Below are positions 21,403 to 32,039 of a DNA stretch of 64,000 nt, one piece after another. The position numbers and the translations under genes were made by a program. Position 1 is the first letter of the stretch. Every line of letters begins with the position of its first letter. The notes under the pieces were generated by a model. The model made no database searches and was not told where the DNA came from. It worked only from the letters and a program-made list of their open reading frames with translations. Origin of the DNA: Calliphora vicina (Eukaryota; Arthropoda; Insecta; Diptera; Calliphoridae); assembly GCF_958450345.1 (NCBI RefSeq), contig NC_088780.1, forward strand, positions 67,417,533 to 67,481,532, in the 5' to 3' direction.

Positions 21403-22739
21403 CTACGATTCGCCTGCTGTTCGTTTCTTGGCGAAACAGATCTGGCTCGTTTACTCGATGCTTTGCAGTTTCGCTGAATATGACCAGTTTTTCCGCAGTT
21501 ATAGCATTTGATTTTAGCTTTACCTTACTTCTCATTTAAAGCCTCTAAAACTGCCTCTTTTATTTCACTGACTATATTTCTCTCATTTTCAGCTATAACC
21601 TCGATATTCCGTACCTTGCATATTTGCGGCTTAGACATTAATTTTGCTGTTTCTTGTGCCAACGCGAATGAAACGGTTTCCGCAAATGTTGACTTCCGTG
21701 TGGCATAAACCGCATGTTTTACATCAGGGTCACGAAGCCCATTCACAAATGCCTCAATCTTGAAATGGTCCAATAACGGATGGTTTTCGTCTGGATATGT
21801 AAGCTGCATCAAACGTTCGATTTCTGCCGCAAAGTCTTGTAGCGTCTCATTAGGTTTTTGTACTCTACCACGCAATTCCATTCGGTATATTTCTTTCATG
21901 TGTTCTCCACCATACTTACGTTGTAGAGCATCCATTATGTCATCATAGCTATTTCTGTTACTTACTGGTACGTTTTCAAGAACTATTGCTGCGTTCCCTT
22001 TCAAGGCCAAAATCAATTCTATAGCTCTTTCTTCATTACTCCATACATTTCTCTTGGCAACTGTATCAAACTGGAACTTGAAAACATTAAATGGTGTGCT
22101 GCCATCAAAACTAGGAGCATTTATTCTACTCGATGTTTCTGAAATAATTCGCACCGGTCCGTCTTGGCATTGAAGATTATTAATTTTCATTTCCAGATCG
22201 AGAAATTTATTATCAACATCTTGGGATTGTTTTTCTAGGCCGCTCTCTAATTCGGACACCTTTTTGTCAACGACATCCACTCTGCTGTTAATAACCTCAG
22301 ACATTTCCTGAATTTTTTCATCTGTAGCTCTAGAGGATTCTTGAAGTTTCGCTTCCATTTCAGCTAAGTGTTTGATAGTTTCTTTGACTTCAGCTTTAAC
22401 CTCAGCACGAAGTTTCTCATTGTCGGCAAGTTTCTCGTTGTTTACTTTAGAAGTTTCTTGAACTTCTTTAACTTCAGACAGAAGTTTCTCGTTGGCTGTT
22501 TCCATTTTTTCCATCATAGTCGCGAACATTGTGCTTAAATCCAAGCTGCTTGTTGTTGAACGTGTAGAAACTTCCATTTCTTCCTTATACTCGAATTCGT
22601 AAGCACCGATGTCAATATCACGGCGCTTAAATTCATCTATGAGCCTCTTCTGCAATTCCGCCTGATTACCTGCTGTTGGTAACTCCAACTTACTCAGTTC
22701 TTTCTTGAGTTGTTCAACTTTTAGTTCTTCAAACTTCAT
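21390..22739 (-). pseudogene. gag: Gypsy-A gag with SAP domain, copy 2
   Basis: The open frame runs from the methionine at 22739 to TAA at 21525, about 404 codons. In order it holds the SAP-like domain (residues about 1-36), a long coiled coil (about 60-180), and a capsid-like domain (about 200-390, including LQRKYGGEHMKEIYRMEL). After the stop the same frame continues GKAKIKCYNCGKTGHIQRNC, a CCHC knuckle, to a TAG at 21390. The stop before the knuckle is shared with copy 1. The SAP domain may help target DNA or chromatin, which is inference from the domain family. Apart from that stop this copy is intact. Confidence 0.85.
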
Positions 22740-22753
22740 GCTTATTAATTTGC

Positions 22754-22772
22754 AATCCCACTTCTGACACCA
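22754..22772 (-). promoter_or_regulatory. Gypsy-A primer-binding site (tRNA-Leu type), copy 2
   Basis: Same 19-nt tRNA-Leu-complementary sequence as in copy 1, 14 nt upstream of the gag start. Confidence 0.75.
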
Positions 22773-22894
22773 GTTGTTACGTTTTAACCTTTTCAAAACG
22801 CTGGTTTATTTCCTTTAAATAAACCGGATACTTTTGATTGCAAATAAAAGCCGTTTAGTAGTTTAAAAATTGTAACAAATCTTTATTTATTCAA

Positions 22895-23567
22895 AATGAC
22901 TTACAAAATATTTTTTTGATAGATATTCCACTCGCATCCCACTACGAGACCAAAAAGCTCTTAAAGGAATAGACCTAAGCTTTCTTTTGAGCAAAAAAAT
23001 ACTTCGATTTTGCCAAAAAAAAAAATCTAAAATTGTATATCTTGAGTTACAAAACATTTATTTTGCTATATATCCCACTCGCATCCCACTAAGCGACCAA
23101 ACAGATCTTAAAGGACTAGACCCAAGCTTTCTTTTGAGCAAAAAAAAAATTTAAAAAGGGCCCATTTTGGAAAAAAAAGTTCGATTTTGAAAAAAGTGAA
23201 AAATTGCATGTTTTGAGTTACAAAACATTTATTTTGAAAGATATCCCACTCGCATCCCACTAAGCCACCAAATAGGTCTGAAAGGAAAATATAAAAGTTT
23301 TCTTTTGAGCAAAAAAAAAAATTAAAAAAGGGTCCATTTTGAAAAAAAAAGTCAACAAAGTTTTTGATTTTGCAAAAAAAGTCAAAAATTGCATGTTTTG
23401 AGTTACAAAACATTTTTTTGATAGATATCAAACTCGAATCCAACTAAGCGACCAAATAGGTCTTCAAGGAAAATATCTAAGCTTTATTTTAAGAAAAAAA
23501 GGGCCCATTTTGAAAAAAAAGTTTTTGATTTCGGAAAATTTTTTTATTTTTTTTTAAATATTTTTTT
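22895..23567. repeat. Minisatellite, four units, copy 2
   Basis: Second copy of 9131-9790. A 12-bp segment (about 23376-23387) is present here but missing from the third unit of copy 1. Confidence 0.8.
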
Positions 23568-23707
23568 TCGAAAGATTGAAGAAATAGCTATCTAAACTAT
23601 TGTCTGAATTACTATCCAATAGGTCTAACCTTGGTGTAAATTTCATCCCGATCGGAAGACATCGATTTTAAAAGTTGGTTCACTTGACGTGAAATCCCCC
23701 ATATATA

Positions 23708-23896
23708 TACATCTAATAATTTCCATACCTTTTGCCATCCATCTAAAAGTCTCCTGGGTGGGCCAAGAGCATTTAAAACTTTGGTCATATCTTCTCATTG
23801 AACTTTAAAATTGCTTGAAACATTTCCTTGATTCAATCCTCTTGCGAGAGAAGGATTTTTCCGCAACTCCTCAACAAGTTTTTTAAATTGGTAAGA
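23708..23896 (-). pseudogene. zeste-like Myb/SANT domain remnant, copy 2
   Basis: Same domain as 9932-10120, with the same TGA in place of the conserved tryptophan (23795-23797). One base change turns an arginine codon into glutamine. The lesion therefore predates the duplication. Confidence 0.6.
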
Positions 23897-23980
23897 ATTT
23901 GTTACTTTAATTTTTTTCCATTTTGTTATATCTTTTGATTTTTAACTTTAAAAAACAACTAGTCGTCACCAAAAATGACG

Positions 23981-24365
23981 ACGACAAAATCAGTGTCGAC
24001 ACAATACAATATCGACGCCGTATTGACTTAAAGAATACCAAATGTGTGTCAACTTGCGTCGACGACGACAACCATAATACGGGTGAATGTTTTTATACAC
24101 GTTTATAAATTCGCAGAAATACACACACTTTAAAATGTACAAGTATACACTAAAGTGGTTTTAAAAAATCGATGTCGGATTTTTTTGGGGGCACCCCCTA
24201 AAATGTTTCATTTTGTTAGATTTTAAGATTGCCAAAGTCTGAGCATGATTGAAAGATGTTAACACGTGCCACTGGGGCCTCAAAGTTTTGAAAATCTCGA
24301 TTTTTTGGCAGTTTGGCGACTTGTTTTTGTTGCTCATCCTTTTTAAGTAATTGGTTGTAATCTGT
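23981..24365. repeat. Repeat X, unit 2 first occurrence
   Basis: Copy of 10204-10588, with the same truncated foldback left arm and the same X-Y fusion at CTTG. Confidence 0.8.
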
Positions 24366-25135
24366 GATGAGCTTGTTTTGTTAAGAACTAAATTTTCTTT
24401 ATATACATATATTTTTATAAGCTTTCAAGTTGATAATTTTTGCATGCCATTTGTTTATAGGCATGAAAATGCAGCTAGTTTCGATTTATCTTTAAGATAT
24501 AAGTTAAACTTTAATTCTATGTTAAAATTAGATCGGCGGCAAATGGTGCGCGTCGGCGCACAATGACTCATTATAGTTTTTCATCGGCCAAAACTCTGTA
24601 ACTTTTGAACCGACAGAGATATTTTTTGATGGCCAGATATCTTCTTGAATTTTTATCCAGTTTTAATTTCATTAAAATCGGTTCAGCAGTTGTTGAGCAA
24701 TTTAAGGTTAAAGTTGAACTTTTAATTTTTGTATAGCATTTAGTATGAAAATGCAAATTTTTTGTTTTTGATTCAGCTATACTTATTAAAAAAGTTATCA
24801 GCAGATAAAAACAAGTAAGGAAGTATGTTCGGCCAAGCTCGACCATATAATACCCTACACTATAATTTATTTTCGTGAATGATTTCGTAAGAGGGCATTA
24901 TATGGGAGCTATGACTAATTATGGACCTATCACAATGAAATTAGGTCGTGTGATTTATGTCTATATGGAAGTTATTTCTGTTGAATTTTGTGTTTATACC
25001 AACATTTAAGAGATTTATGCTCGTTAAAGTGATTTTTGAAAGTAGGCCTTATATGGGAGCCGACATCATAAAATTAGGTGACATTAATTCAGTTTATATA
25101 AAACTTATTTGGAGAAAAATTTGTGTAGATACATA
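24366..25135. repeat. Repeat Y, unit 2
   Basis: Copy of 10589-11358. No gene is seen. Confidence 0.6.
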
Positions 25136-27533
25136 CAGTACACTCGCGGTAACGTGAATTAATTAAAACCAAGGCAGTTCATGTTAATGAAATTGTTCAC
25201 GTTAGCGATTATCCAATTTCATTGAAAAAATATAAAATTTACGTGAAATTCTTTTATTATTATTTTCATTATTAAAATATAAAACAAAAATTATTGATTA
25301 AAATGCATTAGAAAACAAAACGAGATCACGAGAAAATATACATTGAAAAAAAATTACATAGCAAATTAAATTACTCATTCGCTGTCATCTATATATATAA
25401 AAGAGTAGATAACGTTATTGACTGACTGACTGACTGATTCATCATCGCACAGCCCAAACGGCTGAAGCTAGAATCACGAAATTCGAAATTCGAACGTTTA
25501 GGGGGTAAAAAAGGGTAAAAACGGGTAAATTCGGTAACCTTATATCTTCAAAACTAATAAAGATACAAAAAAACTTAAAATTGCATGTTACTCCATTTAA
25601 AAAATAAGCTGACAGGTGTTTCGTACTTTTTCGAAATTCGAAACATTTAGGGGAGAAAACGGGTAAAAACTGTATTTTGGTACTTTTTTTGCACCCTATG
25701 TATCTTTTAAACCAATAAACATAGAAACAAATTTTAAATCGTATTCATTAACTATCAAAAAATAAAAAATATGAATTTGGTACTTTTTGGAAATTCAACC
25801 CCTAAGGGATAAAAATTGTATTTATTTTTGGTACTTTTTCATAAAATATGTTTTTCTATAATTTGACATAGACATACGAATATTTTATTATGATCTCCCA
25901 CCACGATATAGAAATTTATTTGAATTAAATTTTACCAAAGCAATGGGGATAAAAAAGGTACCAAAAAGTGGATAAAATCGGGAAAATACATTTTATTTGA
26001 AATTATTAAGCCAATTTTGATAATTTTTTTTAACATTGGTTCCTGGATTCATACACAAATTAACTAACAGGGTGTTATTTGGAACTCGAGTGCCAAGGTG
26101 TATATTGGGCCAAATCCGGGTAAACAGTTTGGTACTTTTTTAAAACATATTTTTTCTTGGGCACATTAACACAGATTTTAATATTTTGAGACATGTCTGT
26201 AGCATAAACAATTTTGGCAAAATGGAATATTTTTAAATTTCGAACTTGAGGGGTGTTCGAGGAAGAAAAGGGAAATTGGTACTTTTCTCCTAATGGTACT
26301 TTTTTAATATTTTAAATTATTTCACTTATCGACATTAAAGTTAGCTGATTTGTATCTGAGTGAAGTTTGTGTTAGGCATAGGGTATAATATTTAGGTACC
26401 AAAATGTGTGAACTGAACTATAGGTACTTTTTTGTTCTTCTAATGGTACTTTTTTGAAATTTCTATAACAATGGACTTAGAAACATGAAATTAAACATAT
26501 ACGGTCCTAAGTGAGTGAGAATTCTAGGGGGAGACTTTTTGGTACTTTTTCTTTATTGGAATGGTACTTTTTGTAATTTCTTCACCAATGAACCTAGAAA
26601 CATAAAATAAAGCTTATATATAAACCGAGTGAGTAGGAAACCACAAGTGTGGGTTTTTTGGTACTTTTTCTATATTATAATGGTACTTTTTTGAATTTTC
26701 TATAACTATGGACTTAGAAACATGAAAATAAGCATATATGGTCATAAGTAAGTGAGAATTCTAGGGGGAGACTTTTTGGTACTTTTTCTTTATTCGAATG
26801 GTACTTTTTGTAATTTCTTCGCCAATGAACCTAAAAACATGAAATTAAGCTTATACGGACCGGAGTGAGTGGGAATCTACAAGTGACTGCTTTTTGGTAG
26901 TTTTTCTATATTCTAATGGTACTTTTTGAATTTTCTGTAATAATGGACATAGAAATATGAAATTAGGCGTCTATGGTCCCAAGTGAGTGAAAATTCAAGG
27001 CCATACTTCTTGGTACTTTTTCTTTGTTCTCATATGTACTTTTGTGAATTTACTATAATGGACCTAGCGTTTCCAAAAAACCAAAGAATTTAAAACAGCG
27101 GTTTCGTTTTTTTTTGGGTTTTGTGATAATTTTTAAATATTAATTGTTATAGAAACAAAATTAGTTGATAATATAGGAAAGGCTATACAAATTTAAAACT
27201 CAAACTTGACGGGTTATGGTTTAGTGAATGCGAATTCAAAAGTGATAATCAATGGTACTATTTGTTTATTGCAATGGTACTTTTTGAATATTTTATAATA
27301 ATTTTAGGCACACATGATTCTGAATGAATTTGAATTCACAAAAGGTGTCTTTAGTGGTAACTTTCTTTTGCATTTTCTATAATAATGGACCCAGAAATAT
27401 GAAATTAGACATTTACAATTAGATTCACAAAGGGAGACTTAATAGTACTATTTCATTCTTCTAATTGGGGTGGCGAAGCGCACCGGGTCAGCTAGTACAA
27501 AATAAAAATAATTTGGAGGATACAAACACATCT
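25136..27533. mobile_element. TA-flanked MITE interrupted by Helitron, copy 2
   Basis: Same nested arrangement as 11359-13771: left MITE part to 25387, Helitron, then the MITE remnant 27496-27533. Confidence 0.8.
25388..27495 (+). mobile_element. Non-autonomous Helitron, copy 2
   Basis: Same TC...CTAG element at the same A/T site, so the insertion predates the 16-kb duplication. Compared with copy 1 it lacks about 47 bp near the 5' end and gains about 32 bp near 27164. The 118-bp minisatellite is retained. Confidence 0.93.
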
Positions 27534-28208
27534 CGACAAAATCAGTGTCGACACAATACAATATCGACGCCGTATTGACTTAAAGAATACCAAATGTGTG
27601 TCAACTTGCGTCGACGACGACAACCATAATACGGGTGAATGTTTTTATACACGTTTATAAATTCGCAGAAATACACACACTTTATAATGTACAATTATAC
27701 ACTAAAGTGGTTTTAAAAAATCGATGTCGGATTTTTTTGGGGGCACCCCCTAAAATGTTTCATTTTGTTAGATTTTAAGATTGCCAAAGTCTGAGCATGA
27801 TTGAAAGATGTTAACACGTGCCACTGGGGCCTCAAAGTTTTGAAAATCTCGATTTTTTGGCAGTTTGGCGACTTGTTTTTGTTGCTCATCCTTTTGAAGT
27901 AATTGGTTGTAATCTGTGATGAGCTTGACTCCTCGCTATTGTGTAGAATGTAAAATATTGTAAACATTATGGCCTTTAATTTGATGTATTACACGGGCAA
28001 ATAGCTTTCGTTCCAGAGATATGGGTCGCCGAAGTCGCCAAACTGCCAAAAAATCTAGATTTCAAAACTTTGAGGCCTCAGTGGCACGGGTTAACATCTT
28101 CCAATTGTGCTCAAACTTTGGCAATCCAGAAAGAAACATTTTAGGGGGGTGCCCCCAAACAAATTCTGAATTTTTTTTTTACCCTATGAGATAAAACCAC
28201 CCTAATAC
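27534..28208. mobile_element. Foldback element with repeat X, copy 2
   Basis: Copy of 13772-14446, with inverted arms at about 27699-27880 and 28026-28208. Confidence 0.7.
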
Positions 28209-28638
28209 CTGACATAAAAAAAAATTAACGGTATACCGTAGCAAACATATTTAAATGAAATGGGATTCCAAAGTACAAGTATTTGTCCATAATAAGCAAT
28301 AATAATACAAATAACGCATCTTCGCATTTTTTTACCATATGAGATAAAACCACCCTAGTATACACTGATAGTTGATGTCTTTACTTAACGATGTTTCAAA
28401 TTAGACTCACTCGTTTGGTGTTCTTACGGCCAATTTATATACGCTGCATTACCATCTAGAAAGCTCTATTTCTGCAATGATCTTCAAACTAGAATATTCG
28501 AATTCTAGAGCTTTTGATATTAATCATTTAGTGTTGCCATAATTGCAAACAACTTTCAACTCAAAGCTTTTATTCAATGTTAATAATACCCACAGTATGT
28601 TACAGTTTGAGAGGCACTGCTGCTTGAAAGCATTATGC
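28209..28638. other. Segment W, truncated at the A/B junction
   Basis: Non-coding. It matches 14447-14876 and then stops at GCATTATGCA, where gypsy-B LTR sequence begins. The rest of W, repeat Y and the MITE are missing from unit 2. Confidence 0.7.
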
Positions 28639-29079
28639 ACAATCAATATTGACCAAGTTGTGATTGTTGTTGTCACAACATAAATCCCCTCCCAACCATG
28701 ATCATGTAATTTTTGCCGTGAATATTATACATGATCCCAGACTGCATTACCTACACCATCAGTAGCCTTTGGAATCAAACAATTAGAGAATTTAGTTCAT
28801 CTTTTTAACAATATTTATTAATAAAAATAGAAATTAGATTAAGCATTATTTTTATGCCAACAATAAATTAAATCTAGCTTACTACAAAACTTATTCTTGA
28901 GCTCATTATAACAAAAATATGAAAGATATATGCAAAAATCACGAAAAAAAATGTATTTTTAGGCGTCTAATTCTGTTGCCCTAATATTTTTCTATTAAAA
29001 CAAAAAATAAAAGAAAATATAAATAAAATAATCACAAAAAATACAAAAAAAAATAATTAGAAAATTACTTTGCCTCCAG

Positions 29080-29320
29080 TAGGTATTGAACCCGGTCAAC
29101 AAATGTTGCAACACCGATAAACATACGGGTATTGGATGTTCTTTTTTTTTTGTTATTATATTTGATTTATTCTTTTCCTTAATAATTAATTCAAATAAAA
29201 AAAAATCCAATATCCAATATTATATATTAAATATTCAATAAAAAAAATAAAAAAATAGAAAAAAAAATTTTCCTCCGCTAAGATTCGAACCCGGACAACT
29301 AAATTTCACTGTGTCAAAAT
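29080..29320 (-). repeat. Two tRNA-like (SINE-like) segments in gypsy-B LTR
   Basis: On the minus strand, GACCGGGTTCAATACCTACT (within about 29080-29137) and GTCCGGGTTCGAATCTTAGC (within about 29268-29320) resemble tRNA B boxes and T arms. Both are followed by GGAGG and an A/T-rich tail, and they align with each other. No acceptor-stem partner exists, so these are not tRNA genes. A tRNA-derived SINE remnant is possible. Confidence 0.4.
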
Positions 29321-31259
29321 TCCGAATATAAAGTACAAATTATTTAACAATAGCGCACTTTTTAAACAAAAAAAAAAACATTAAAATTTTAATCGAGTAT
29401 TAGATCTACATATTAAATTAATCATAATTTTACTTTTATTTTAAATTATTAATATAATAACGTTTTGATTAAAATTTAAAACAATGAAAATTAGTGCAAG
29501 CAAATAAATGAAAAAAAATGCAACGTTGTGGTCTAAAAATAGACTGTGGTGAGTTTGACAAATTGCGGCGAATTCATATTGACCAATCAAAATGAGTTTA
29601 TTTTTAGCAAAACTTGTTTTGATTTATGAATAAAATAATTAAAAACGTTTTTATTAATATTTGAATTAATTCTTAATATTTTCATTTATGTTTGCACTTA
29701 TTTTAATGGTTTTTTTATTTCCCAACTGATTATGATATTATTTTTTTTATAGGGGAGAAAAGAAAAGGGAATTTTAGGAATTAAAGGAACAAAGTTAACA
29801 TAATTAATTTTTAACATTTATACAAAATGTTGTTAGCAGAGCCACCAACACAAATGTTTTTCATTATTATAACTTTGTTATCTTTTAGGTATTTAGATAA
29901 TTTAGGAAATAAAAAAAAACGAATCACTTACATAGGTATGGGTACACTGGAACTCCAACGATGAAAGATCTTTCAGGTTGTAGTGGTGAGGAATCGGGAT
30001 TAGGGATAATAGGATTTAAAAGGGATTTTTTTTTATATATATTTAAATTTTAATCGTTATTAAATAAAAAAATGATTAATCGTATGTAATTTTATACAAA
30101 TAAAATTCGTTTCTCTAATTTTTTTCTATTTTTTTATGTCACCCTTATTTTATTTACCCGCACTGTACTGTTATAACTGACAACGATTGTTTTTGCTCAC
30201 TTATCTCAGTTGAAACTTACGATATCATTTATAAAGCCTCTCTTTTTATATTTATTTATAGAATTTAGATCATTTAAACAATATTGTTCTTATTTTCTTC
30301 TTTTAATTTTGTTTTGGCACTAAATTGATAGTTTTTTTTTACTTTTTTTTTTTTGACGTTTATTTTCAATTATTTTCTTAAATTTTGATCGTGATTTTTG
30401 CATTTACAGTGTAAACATTAAAAATATAGCAACAAAATAGACAAATTATATCACTTTTACTTAAATATTTAAAAAAAATGAATTCAAAGTTAAAAAAATT
30501 GTCTTAAGCCCGTCGCAAATATGGATTTTGTGGTACTTTTGCCGTTTTCGGGGAAATAACGCAAGTACCTATTTAATATATTGTTATTTTTATAATTTGC
30601 GATTTTATTTCTTTTTCTTTTTAGATAACTAATATTTCAATGTTCTTCACAACAATCACTTAAAAGTTCTGGCACTGTCTTTATGTAGTTTAAGGTTCTT
30701 TATTATTATTTAATTAAAAATTTTCACTTTTTGCAATTTTTAATTTCTTTGTAAATTTTTCACAATTAAATAAATTTTTCTTTACGTTTTTTTTTTCTTG
30801 TTTTCTTGATGTGGAAATTTTGTTTAAGCATACAGATTTTGTGATTCTTCTGGGAAAACTTTTACTCACAGATTTATACTATTTTCAGTGTACTCTTGTG
30901 TAATTATCCCGTCCGAGATTAACGTTGGTGGGCCAAAAAAAATCGAGCTGCAGGCTTTGTGGTCTCCAAGGCACAGAAATTACGCCAATAAATGACACCG
31001 AAGTCTAAGGGATCAAAATTCAGTTTTTGTGGTTAAGTTTTAATTTAGATTTTAGTATGAATGTTGGCTTTTCTTTGGCTGACATTACCTTTTGCCACCA
31101 ATCAACTACGTTAGAGCCAATAAAACAGATTTCTTTTCCTTTTTGGTTTATGTAGTTTCTGATGTTGAAAATTATACCTAATTAGGTGAAAAAAATATCT
31201 TTAGGTAGAGAAATCTTTTCTTGCTCATAATAGAATCTAGAGATTATCAAAGGTTTTAT

Positions 31260-31284
31260 ACACATTTTGTTAAACAAAATGTGT
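31260..31284. promoter_or_regulatory. 25-bp perfect palindrome in LTR
   Basis: ACACATTTTGTT and its reverse complement are separated by one A. It lies about 220 nt downstream of the TATA run in the sense direction, so it would form a hairpin in the transcript leader or be a dimeric binding site. It is retained at 41220-41244, 53304-53328 and 58612-58636. Confidence 0.6.
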
Positions 31285-31501
31285 GCGAAACCAAAAAAAT
31301 ATTGTTTATCTAATAAAACCCTGATAGCTTTGTATTTAGCAAACAGAAATAGACAGTATAATTTACTTACAAGAAACAACGTTGCGCCGGTAAAAAAAAA
31401 ATAAACTTTATTTGAAAAATTTAGCACTTTTATGTGTAACACACACTTATACACGCCAGGTGATGATTAAAAGGAAAAGACAAATTTTAACGGCGTTAGC
31501 C

Positions 31502-31510
31502 TATATATAT
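31502..31510 (-). promoter_or_regulatory. Putative gypsy-B LTR TATA box
   Basis: The sense strand reads GAGATATATATAGG about 405 nt from the LTR start. In such AT-rich DNA this is suggestive only. Its place before the splice-donor-like GTAAGT and the palindrome supports it. Confidence 0.4.
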
Positions 31511-31913
31511 CTCAAAAAAATTCCTGAAATCCTGGAAAAATAATGTTACCACAAATACATACATAAGATTCGCATAAACATTAACCCCTAACTTCACTCC
31601 AAATACTCGTTACTGCATTATCCACACATAAATGCATGAACAAACACAGATTTGTATTTCATTAGTCATTATAATGTTAATAACATTATTTTTATTTAAA
31701 AATATTGTTTCATTTGAAAATAAATCTCGCTTAACAAGGGTCATAAGTGTGAGAAATTCTTTTTGAAATTGACTTTGGGTCTGCAATCATTTTAGCAAAA
31801 TTTTCTGAGAAAAAGTAAACTTTTATACAAAAAAAAATTTATTTACAAATTGTAAAAACTCATTAAAAATTTTTCTCTATAAATAAATTTATACGACTAC
31901 AAGCGCCTCTACA

Positions 31914-31926
31914 TTACCCCCCTGCC
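31914..31926 (-). promoter_or_regulatory. Gypsy-B polypurine tract, B1
   Basis: The sense strand reads GGCAGGGGGGTAA directly before the LTR start TGTAGAGG. It is the expected primer for plus-strand DNA synthesis. B2 has the same tract; B3 and B4 have one G fewer. Confidence 0.65.
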
Positions 31927-32039
31927 AAAATCAGATTTGGGGTGGTAACACGACAAATATGATACCGATTGTAGGAGATAAAAAAAAATAACATCATAAA
32001 AAAAAAATAAAAAAAATCAATGGAAATAAGAGTTAACGC

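Larger units (their letters stand above)
18180..22894 (-). mobile_element. Gypsy-A LTR retrotransposon, copy 2 (defective)
   Basis: Same element as copy 1 but without the LINE and without the 2-bp gag lesion. It has the primer site at 22754-22772 and the LTR inner edge at 22775. The 3' end is truncated at the same place, so the truncation predates the 16-kb duplication. The right limit is nominal because the outer LTR edge is unresolved. Confidence 0.85.
28639..31913 (-). repeat. Gypsy-B LTR of B1 (3' LTR, truncated at its U5 end)
   Basis: This is the downstream LTR of B1. It matches 38621-41872, so about 235 bp of the U5 end are missing at the junction with block A. In the sense (minus) strand it begins TGTAGAGGCGC next to a polypurine tract. 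A TATA run lies at 31502-31510, a GTAAGT splice-donor-like sequence at 31371-31380, and a perfect 12-bp inverted repeat at 31260-31284. Boundaries are inferred from tract and primer-site positions, not from a target duplication. Confidence 0.6.

Noticed and set aside
22920..23443. 111-aa minus-strand ORF (23108-23443) rich in Phe and Lys
   Set aside because: It reads through the minisatellite A/T runs and is absent from copy 1 because of small indels, so it is a chance frame.
9131..23567. CRISPR-like spaced repeats
   Set aside because: The repeats are 150-175-bp minisatellite units without unique spacers, in a eukaryotic context.
29050..29320. Possible tRNA genes on the minus strand
   Set aside because: Only T-arm/B-box-like segments are present; there is no acceptor-stem pairing, D arm or anticodon arm.
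31914..32039. Possible env gene downstream of integrase in gypsy-B
   Set aside because: Only about 126 bp separate the integrase stop from the LTR, so there is no room for env. None is seen in gypsy-A either.
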